Source: Nitrososphaera sp.
GTDB lineage: Archaea > Thermoproteota > Nitrososphaeria > Nitrososphaerales > Nitrososphaeraceae
Reading direction: 5' to 3'
Assembly (NCBI GenBank): GCA_025450475.1
Contig: JANWHJ010000016.1
Location: forward strand, 1-14,184
Length of the DNA: 14,184 nt
The first letter of the stretch is position 1, and each line of letters begins with the position of its first letter. Under the pieces are notes generated by a model. The model was not told the DNA's origin. It ran no database searches and worked only from the letters and a program-made list of their open reading frames with translations. The position numbers and the translations under genes are program-made. This document shows positions 7,168-12,110 of the stretch, one piece after another.

Positions 7168-7582
7168 CATCGACTCGACCGACGAAAAGATAATCCGGAT
7201 AATGCAGGCAGATTCTCGTAGGGCGTTTGTCGAGATCGCAAACGAGATCGGGCTGTCAGAGTCGGCTGTACGGCGAAGGGTAAAATACCTTGTCGACAGC
7301 GGCGCCATCAAGCGTTTTACTATCGAGCTTGGGGCGAGCGATAAGACGAGCGCGATAACGTTGATTTCAGTGGCTTCTACTGCGGACACGTCGGCCGTGT
7401 CAGCTAGGCTGATGAAGCTTGGCGGCGTAGAAGTGGTGTATGAAATAACCGGTCAGTACGACATTGCTGCGATAATTGCGGCGCCGGCGATAGCGGAGAT
7501 AAACAAATGCATAGACGACATTCGCAAGATAGAGGGAGTGTCTGATACCAACACCGTCATCATACTGAAGACGATGCGCTAG
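7157..7582 (+). CDS. lysM: Lrp/AsnC-family regulator, LysM-like
   Basis: A 141-residue transcription factor. The helix-turn-helix covers about residues 9-55 (RAFVEIANEIGLSESAVRRR with recognition helix near 35-46), followed by an alpha-beta RAM effector domain (about 65-138) containing GQYDIAAI at 99-106. LysM of Sulfolobus is the precedent: an Lrp-type protein that controls lysine-synthesis genes and responds to lysine. Here the gene is the last of the argC-argB-argD transcript, overlapping argD by 11 bases, with a strong purine-rich ribosome-binding region (7141-7155). It is the natural candidate to bind the duplicated blocks at 1667 and 4010, which would give autoregulation. The effector could be lysine, arginine or both. 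The symbol is by analogy; orthology to Sulfolobus LysM is not proved. Confidence 0.85.
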   Translation: MSANIDSTDEKIIRIMQADSRRAFVEIANEIGLSESAVRRRVKYLVDSGAIKRFTIELGASDKTSAITLISVASTADTSAVSARLMKLGGVEVVYEITGQYDIAAIIAAPAIAEINKCIDDIRKIEGVSDTNTVIILKTMR

Positions 7583-7584
7583 CA

Positions 7585-7600
7585 GTAGTTCATATACTAC
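7585..7600 (+). promoter_or_regulatory. Promoter of the roadblock-like gene, with inverted repeat
   Basis: GTAGT at 7585-7589 and ACTAC at 7596-7600 are inverted around TCATAT, and the CATATA core (7591-7596) is a TATA-like box about 25 bases before the ATG at 7620. This predicts a leaderless transcript. The inverted repeat could be an operator, or a weak hairpin ending the upstream operon; the arms are only five bases. Confidence 0.4.
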
Positions 7601-7619
7601 TTGTCTCTAAAATTATCTA

Positions 7620-8012
7620 ATGTCTAGGCCACAGGCAGACCCGGAGACCCGGAGATACCGGGAGAAATGCAGCAGCATACTTGCAATATCGCCACGCTTA
7701 CGATACGCCGGCGTTATGAATAGGTTTGGCCGCACGCTGGCCGGGGGATTGCGCAAGGGAGTGGTGCCGCTGCTAAGACAAGATGAGGCCCGTAACGAAT
7801 TCTTCATCGAGGCAACGAGGAACCAGCTGCGCAAGAATTTTGAAAATTCGATAGGCAGAACCGAATACACGTTCACTGAGAACGAGAAAGTCAAGATATT
7901 AACTATCACAAGCGAGGAACATTTCTACTACATCACGATGGACAAGGAGACGCCTGCAGCCGAGATGACCGAGATTGTTGAAGCCGCGAAAAAGCAGCTT
8001 GGCAAGTCATAG
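7620..8012 (+). CDS. Small roadblock-like protein of thaumarchaeal type (DUF6659-like)
   Basis: A 130-residue cytoplasmic protein of unknown function with no membrane segment. From residue about 17 it follows a pattern I associate with a family abundant in Nitrososphaerota: a Cys-containing helix, then ISPRLRYAGVMNRFGRTLAGG (a roadblock/LC7-like strand-turn-strand), then PLLRQDEARNEFFIEATRN, and a later strand pair KVKILTI and HFYYITMD. Roadblock domains often partner small GTPases or sense signals, but nothing here shows a partner. The start is supported by the TATA-like box 25 bases upstream (leaderless). Its stop overlaps the end of tyrS by six bases (convergent). The family name is from memory and is less certain than the gene itself. 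Confidence 0.8.
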   Translation: MSRPQADPETRRYREKCSSILAISPRLRYAGVMNRFGRTLAGGLRKGVVPLLRQDEARNEFFIEATRNQLRKNFENSIGRTEYTFTENEKVKILTITSEEHFYYITMDKETPAAEMTEIVEAAKKQLGKS

Positions 8013-9053
8013 TTCTGGCTCTTTTCCCTGGAAATGCCGCTGCACTGGTCCGATAATCCTGTTGACGTAGGTCGCAGTGGCGAATTTTAGGTCCATTGGG
8101 TGTATCTTTTTTGCCACGAAATCGCCCTCGACATCCTTGTAGCTGGAGTACGTAGTACTGCCGCCATACTTTGCCGGCCGCTCTATCACAAACTCTTCAA
8201 ATTGGTGGAAGATGACATAGCGCACAAGTTCAAGAATCGGGTTACCCTCTGTCACGCCCACAGGGCAGAATGCCTTTGAAATCTTCTCCGTGATCGCCTT
8301 TTCGTCATCATGGATTAGTATTCCACTTGCAGGTTTGCTCTTGCTCATCTTGCTCGATATCTTCGAATCTTCGGCCGCGTTTTCGCCAAGGTCAATGCTG
8401 ACAGGTTCTGAGAGGCCCGGCAGCAGATGATGATGGACGACTACCGGCACCTTCCACCCGAGCTTTGGGAATATCTCCCTGACCAGCATGTGGATCTTGC
8501 GCTGGTCCATGCCAGCGTGCACGATGTCTAAATCGAGAGCCTTGATATCGACTGATTGCATTGGGGGATACAATAATTGTGAAAGGTCAAGGTTCTTTTC
8601 GGCCTCACTCCTGCCCATAATAGTGAGCGAGCGCATCGTCCTTGCAAGCGTCATGTGCTTTGAAAAGCGCACAAACTCCTCCCAGTAGCATTCGTGCTGC
8701 CGGTACAGGTCACTCCCAACGACAATATTGACGCCGGGGCAAAAGAACCTGAACGCCTCCGCGTAATACTGCGAGATTTTTTTTATCTTTTTCCAGTCGC
8801 CGCCTAGCTTGTCATTGATGAAGGTGTGCCAGTCGGCCAGAAAGACAGTTGTGTTGATGCCGGCCTTGATAAAGTCATTTATCTTGAAGCCTGTCAGGAT
8901 CAGGCTGCCGAGGTGGAGTACGCCGGATATTTCCAGGCCAATATAGTGCCGCGGGTGAGCCTTTTCTTCCAAGAGCGCGCGAAGCTCGTTAGCGGTAACG
9001 ACCTCTTCGGTCGGCTCCCGTGTCACGAGTGCAAACCGCTCCTCAACATCCAT
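8007..9053 (-). CDS. tyrS: Tyrosyl-tRNA synthetase, archaeal type
   Basis: Class I aminoacyl-tRNA synthetase charging tRNA-Tyr. From ATG 9053 the protein has 348 residues, the compact archaeal/eukaryal form. The HIGH-type motif reads HLGS at residues 47-50, with YIGLEISG before it. KMSKS is at 235-239. Tyrosine-pocket residues are visible as Y162, Q166 and D169 in YPPMQSVD, and GMDQRKIHML follows at 181-190. The open frame runs on to 9173, but the 40 extra residues do not look like the family, and a TATA box on this strand (9083-9090) lies about 30 bases before 9053, so the shorter start is chosen; the mRNA would have little or no leader. The tail overlaps the convergent gene by six bases. 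Confidence 0.93.
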   Translation of the reverse strand: MDVEERFALVTREPTEEVVTANELRALLEEKAHPRHYIGLEISGVLHLGSLILTGFKINDFIKAGINTTVFLADWHTFINDKLGGDWKKIKKISQYYAEAFRFFCPGVNIVVGSDLYRQHECYWEEFVRFSKHMTLARTMRSLTIMGRSEAEKNLDLSQLLYPPMQSVDIKALDLDIVHAGMDQRKIHMLVREIFPKLGWKVPVVVHHHLLPGLSEPVSIDLGENAAEDSKISSKMSKSKPASGILIHDDEKAITEKISKAFCPVGVTEGNPILELVRYVIFHQFEEFVIERPAKYGGSTTYSSYKDVEGDFVAKKIHPMDLKFATATYVNRIIGPVQRHFQGKEPEL

Positions 9054-9080
9054 CTTGTATGAGAAATGCCGAGCCAACAG

Positions 9081-9092
9081 TTCTATAAACTT
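9081..9092 (-). promoter_or_regulatory. TATA box of tyrS
   Basis: On the minus strand this reads AGTTTATAG with an A-rich flank, centred about 33 bases before the ATG at 9053. It fits archaeal TATA spacing with a transcription start within about 10 bases of the start codon. It also argues against the longer ORF start at 9173. Confidence 0.55.
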
Positions 9093-9214
9093 TGTACCGC
9101 CACTTCGAACCCAATCGCGGGTTCTAAGAATGTTCGCCAATCCAAATAAGCAAAGGCACCCTGATTGGATCATCTGGGCTGCTCCTTGTGCATAGATACC
9201 TCAGAGGGCTTAGG

Positions 9215-9298
9215 ATGAAGGTAAACTACCCGCAGTCTTCTCTGCCAGGATGGCAGCCAAGTCTAGTTGGACAGGCCAATCAGCCCACCCTCAATTAG
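9215..9298 (+). CDS. Candidate 27-residue small ORF
   Basis: ATG at 9215 to TAG at 9296-9298 encodes a short Pro/Ser/Gln/Asn-rich peptide beginning MKVNYPQ. A TATA-like CATAGATA (9191-9198) sits about 20 bases upstream, so a leaderless start is possible. It overlaps a 44-codon ORF in another frame (9250-9384). Within it, CTGCC-AGGAT-GGCAG (9242-9256) and TTGG-N5-CCAA (9267-9279) can form two small hairpins, so an RNA rather than a peptide may be the product. There is no homology that I can recall. Confidence 0.2.
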   Translation: MKVNYPQSSLPGWQPSLVGQANQPTLN

Positions 9299-9317
9299 TA
9301 TTTGAAGAGGTCAACCA

Positions 9318-9413
9318 ATGGAAGAGCTGCAGGCTCTGGTCAACAATGTCTCGCGCGGCAGGCGGGCAGAGCCGGACAGAATAACGCTGGAACCAAAAAT
9401 AGACCTGGAATAA
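9318..9413 (+). CDS. Candidate 31-residue small protein
   Basis: ATG at 9318 to TAA at 9411-9413 encodes a 31-residue hydrophilic peptide (MEELQALVNNVSRGRRAEPD and so on). It is preceded by GAGGT (9307-9311), a good Shine-Dalgarno at six bases from the ATG, and an in-frame stop at 9303 fixes the start. Its codons (GAG, CTG, AAC, GAC, ATA, AGG) resemble those of the neighbouring genes. It could also be the tail of a decayed gene, since an upstream ORF in another frame (9250-9384) runs into it. No function can be assigned. Confidence 0.35.
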   Translation: MEELQALVNNVSRGRRAEPDRITLEPKIDLE

Positions 9414-9436
9414 ATTAGAACATGAATCAGGGGCGT

Positions 9437-10138
9437 CTAGGCATATCCAATCTTGATCACCGGTGCAAAACTGACAAGCCACTCTTTGTGCCTCTTGTAT
9501 TCCGGGTCTGCGTCTTTCACCAACTGCCAGAACCGTGATGAATGATTTAGTTCTACCAAATGCATGAGCTCATGAATAATCACATAGTCAATGACTTTAG
9601 GCGGTGCTGCCGCGAGAAGCAGGCTAAAGTTCAGATTGCCCTTCTTCGAGCAGCTGCCCCACCTGGACTTTTGGTTCTTTATCGACACCCTGTTGTATTT
9701 CAGTCCCAGTCTGACTGCGAGTACTGGGAGGCGCTGCGCTATTATCTTGCTAGTCAGTTCGCTGTACCACTTCTGGATCTCTTGCTTGCGTCTGCGCCTG
9801 TCAGCCGAGTGGAAAGTGATGATTTTCATTGCGTCAGAAACGACAGCCGACTGCTGCTTGTCCTTTACTACGTGGAAGCGGTACTTCCTGCCGAGGAAAT
9901 AGATCGTGCCCGGCTGCCACCCCCCGCATCGTTCCTTCAACCTGCTGTAGTGCCGCGCCGTCTTAATTATCCAATCTCTCTTTGCAAAAATAAAATTTTC
10001 GAGCTCCTCAGCCCGGTAGTCGGGAGGTACGATCGCCTCAACGCCGTTGACCCCGGAAATGAGTCTGAGTCTCCTCGCCCTCTTACTCGTGCGGAGACCG
10101 ATCTTAATGCCATTGCCAAGGTGAAACGACAGAGTCAA
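9437..10138 (-). CDS. YgjP-like (DUF45) zinc metallopeptidase
   Basis: A 233-residue predicted metal-dependent hydrolase of the YgjP/COG1451 family. The zinc motif is HELMH at residues 189-193 (H189, E190, H193), with H199 in NHSSRFW as the likely third ligand. The family hallmark RWGSCS is at 159-164, and the N-terminal beta-rich half (R-x-x-RRLRL, VPP, WI) is also typical. Substrates of this family are poorly known. No signal peptide or membrane segment is seen, so it is probably cytoplasmic. No ATG is available in the N-terminus; TTG at 10138 is used, with a possible TATA-like AAAATATT (10170-10177, minus strand) upstream. The start overlaps, or nearly abuts, that of the divergent gene beginning at 10121 or 10142. 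Confidence 0.88.
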   Translation of the reverse strand: MTLSFHLGNGIKIGLRTSKRARRLRLISGVNGVEAIVPPDYRAEELENFIFAKRDWIIKTARHYSRLKERCGGWQPGTIYFLGRKYRFHVVKDKQQSAVVSDAMKIITFHSADRRRRKQEIQKWYSELTSKIIAQRLPVLAVRLGLKYNRVSIKNQKSRWGSCSKKGNLNFSLLLAAAPPKVIDYVIIHELMHLVELNHSSRFWQLVKDADPEYKRHKEWLVSFAPVIKIGYA

Positions 10139-10372
10139 GCCTTGTATCCAGTTCTAGGAGCCGTTAAAGAATATTTTGCAACAAGAGATATACCCCCTCC
10201 GGGCGCTATTCTGAACATACTGCGGGGCACTGGGATAAAGGCAGGCAAGCTGACAAAGCTTGTCATCTATGAAGGCATACTGATAGAGAATGCCGGTAGC
10301 AAGATGTTTGTAAACAAGAACGCCTCCCGGAAAGAGTGTATTGGCTCGCTAAAGCAGATCTTCAGCCCATAA
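10121..10372 (+). CDS. Small unknown protein, divergent from YgjP-like gene
   Basis: A frame open on the plus strand whose last 230 bases lie outside any other gene. From GTG 10121 it gives 83 residues; from TTG 10142, 76 residues (LYPVLGAVKEYFATRDIPPP and so on). The longer open frame back to 9560 is only the antisense of the peptidase gene, so I begin near 10121. The protein has a helical centre (GAILNILRGTGIKAGKLTKL) followed by a strand pair (LIENAGSKMFVN), a pattern compatible with a small winged-helix domain, but I do not recognise a family. Codon use looks coding. Head-to-head starts with the peptidase imply overlapping promoters. Confidence 0.5.
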   Translation: MKRQSQALYPVLGAVKEYFATRDIPPPGAILNILRGTGIKAGKLTKLVIYEGILIENAGSKMFVNKNASRKECIGSLKQIFSP

Positions 10373-10450
10373 AACCAAGGTTTGGAAAAAAGCGTACCGC
10401 GGGGGATAATTGAATAGAAAATTCCACGCCAACATTCCAGGTAGATATCT

Positions 10451-10458
10451 TAATAAAA
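10451..10458 (+). promoter_or_regulatory. TATA box of the duplicated-domain gene
   Basis: TAATAAAA at 10451-10458, preceded by the AT-rich GATATCT, is centred about 25 bases before the ATG at 10480. This predicts a leaderless mRNA. The rest of 10373-10450 shows nothing I can name. Confidence 0.55.
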
Positions 10459-10479
10459 TGAAGCCAAGTTCAAGGTGTC

Positions 10480-11007
10480 ATGGCATCCGGCAAGTACTTT
10501 AACAAGGGGGTCAAAGCACTGGATTCCCCGCACGTAGGTCACGTAGTTAGGGAAACCGACGACAAGATAGTCGTTTTTGGCGGCGGCGATGACAGATATG
10601 ACATCCCAAAATCAAAAATCAAGTTTGTCAGCGGCAACGTGCTTATCGACCTTCCAGTATACGAAATTGTAAAGAAATACAAAGTAGAGAGGAATGAGCC
10701 ACTACCGGCGGGCAAGGAAGTGAAAGACCCATGGACAAGAACCGGCAACGTAGATCTCGCTACTTATGAGAGGGAATATCCAAAATCATTGTTCAATAAA
10801 GGTGTGAGGACGCAGGACGAAGAGCATGTAGGCCATGTGATGAAAGAGACCGACGACAAGATCGTTGTCTGGGGCCACTATGACTGGAGGTTTGACGTGC
10901 CGAAGTCAAAAATAATTGCGGTTGGGAGAAACGTGATCTTGGGCATGGATTACAAGGACGTATTCAAGTACAAAGTAGACAGGAACGAGCCGCTGCCAGA
11001 AGACTAG
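10480..11007 (+). CDS. Protein of two tandem copies of one ~70-residue domain
   Basis: A 175-residue hydrophilic, soluble protein. Residues about 7-76 and 105-173 are two copies of the same domain. Shared landmarks in order are FNKGV, a Asp, HVGHV, ETDDKIVV, G, D, P-KSKI, NV, YKV and RNEPLP; about 41 of 71 aligned positions are identical. The strand-rich GHV...DKIVV...D(I/V)PKSKI pattern resembles PRC-barrel/DUF2171-like domains that bind small ligands or proteins, but this is a resemblance only. A 30-residue linker with KDPWTRTGNVD joins the copies. The start is supported by the TATA box 25 bases upstream. Its stop codon overlaps that of the convergent topoisomerase gene. Function unknown. 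Confidence 0.85.
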   Translation: MASGKYFNKGVKALDSPHVGHVVRETDDKIVVFGGGDDRYDIPKSKIKFVSGNVLIDLPVYEIVKKYKVERNEPLPAGKEVKDPWTRTGNVDLATYEREYPKSLFNKGVRTQDEEHVGHVMKETDDKIVVWGHYDWRFDVPKSKIIAVGRNVILGMDYKDVFKYKVDRNEPLPED

Positions 11008-12110
11008 ATAACGCCTGCTTCGCGAAGCTTCTCTGGCAGATAGACCTCAGCCAGGTACTTGAAGCCGTGCTTGAAGAACGCATCCAGCTCACATTTTTCA
11101 TTGTGTTCCAGGAATATATTTAGCTCTTTCTGCCACTGCTTGTCTTGGAACCACGGCTTTTTCTTCATATCGTTTGCCCTGTTGACGTCTTCATCCGTTG
11201 CGGAGAGTCTTGCGACTTCTGGTATATTGTATTTGTAGATATCGGAGAACATCATGCCAAGGACCTTTGCGTCAGGAGTGACGAGTCGGTCGCTGTCGTA
11301 GCTTAGCGATTCGCTTCCGATCTTGTAGCGGAGAGCAATGCCGAGACCCCATGGGTCTGCGTCTGCAAACACCACTACAGGCTTTTTCCACTCTTCGTTG
11401 AGAGCTTTGACCATTATCCTGGTAGCCCTATCTGGCTCGCCCGAGCCTGTCATCAGGATCGCGTTGTATTTCTGGATAAACCCGGATTTGCGTATGTTGT
11501 TGAGCACTGTATCCTTTTCAACGACCATAACAAAGTCCGCCTTAACCTTAATTATCTCAACGTCGCGTATGTTGGTCGGTATCAGCTGCGAAGTCGCCCT
11601 ACTGCCAAGGTTGCAGTCAATGATGTCGCCTCCAACCCGAAGCGTGATTGGCCCAGAGATCATGCCCTTTGGCTTTGAGGTGACCGAGAACTCTTCCCTT
11701 GGCACGCCTGTCAAAAGCTCGATTGCCTTGATAGCGTCGTCAGAATTTTCCTGCCCTGCCCAGAACTTCTGTTTGTTCTTTTCGTCGCCCACCGTGCTCA
11801 GGGTGGCGTAATACATGCCCCTTATCGTACTCTCCATCTCTTCGTCCAGCAGTCTGCGGACAGCATTAGCCATTACAAGGTATTGAGTAAAAGTTGGAAT
11901 TTTCTTGGTGCTGTCCGGGCTTATCCCTACAGTCTTTTCGCCGATCGTAAGCATCCTCTTTTCGTCAGACCAGATCGTATTGTCGGAACCCACCTTCGGG
12001 ACATTTAGAACGGGCATCGTCTTTTGCACCATCAAGTCCGTGCTGACATCCTTCATTATCTGCCTGATCTTTTTGACGACTTCCTGGTGGCGCTTGTCAG
12101 TTACCGGCAT
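11004..12110 (-). CDS. top6A: DNA topoisomerase VI subunit A
   Basis: Catalytic subunit of type IIB topoisomerase VI, the A2B2 enzyme that cuts both DNA strands to relax and decatenate DNA; Spo11 is its eukaryotic relative. It has 368 residues, normal for the family. The winged-helix domain carries the active tyrosine in RGMYYATLS, most likely Y101 by comparison with the Spo11 YY pair. The Toprim domain shows the metal-binding E198 (VVEKD) and the DxD pair D250/D252 (FADADPWG). The ATG at 12110 lies 14 bases inside subunit B, so the two are translationally coupled, which fits equal subunit amounts. It ends stop to stop with the convergent gene at 11007. Confidence 0.95.
   Translation of the reverse strand: MPVTDKRHQEVVKKIRQIMKDVSTDLMVQKTMPVLNVPKVGSDNTIWSDEKRMLTIGEKTVGISPDSTKKIPTFTQYLVMANAVRRLLDEEMESTIRGMYYATLSTVGDEKNKQKFWAGQENSDDAIKAIELLTGVPREEFSVTSKPKGMISGPITLRVGGDIIDCNLGSRATSQLIPTNIRDVEIIKVKADFVMVVEKDTVLNNIRKSGFIQKYNAILMTGSGEPDRATRIMVKALNEEWKKPVVVFADADPWGLGIALRYKIGSESLSYDSDRLVTPDAKVLGMMFSDIYKYNIPEVARLSATDEDVNRANDMKKKPWFQDKQWQKELNIFLEHNEKCELDAFFKHGFKYLAEVYLPEKLREAGVI

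Larger units (their letters stand above)
9054..9436. other. Gene-poor interval between tyrS and YgjP-like gene
   Basis: This 383-base stretch contains the tyrS promoter (9081-9092), an open but probably untranslated extension of the tyrS frame up to 9173, two small hairpins (9242-9256 and 9267-9279), and three overlapping short ORFs in three frames on the plus strand (9215-9298, 9250-9384, 9318-9413). No tRNA, repeat or mobile-element end is seen. Confidence 0.6.

Noticed and set aside
9095..9125. tRNA-like T-loop (GTTCGAA on the minus strand) upstream of tyrS
   Set aside because: The flanking bases do not pair as a T-stem and no anticodon or acceptor arm could be found around it.
9054..9173. 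N-terminal extension of tyrosyl-tRNA synthetase by 40 residues
   Set aside because: The extension is Cys/Trp/Arg-rich and unlike the family, and a TATA box lies within it about 30 bases before ATG 9053.
9560..10120. Long plus-strand open frame leading into the small gene at 10121
   Set aside because: It is antisense to the YgjP-like gene, which has clear HELMH and RWGSCS motifs; only the part beyond about 10121 is free of that overlap.
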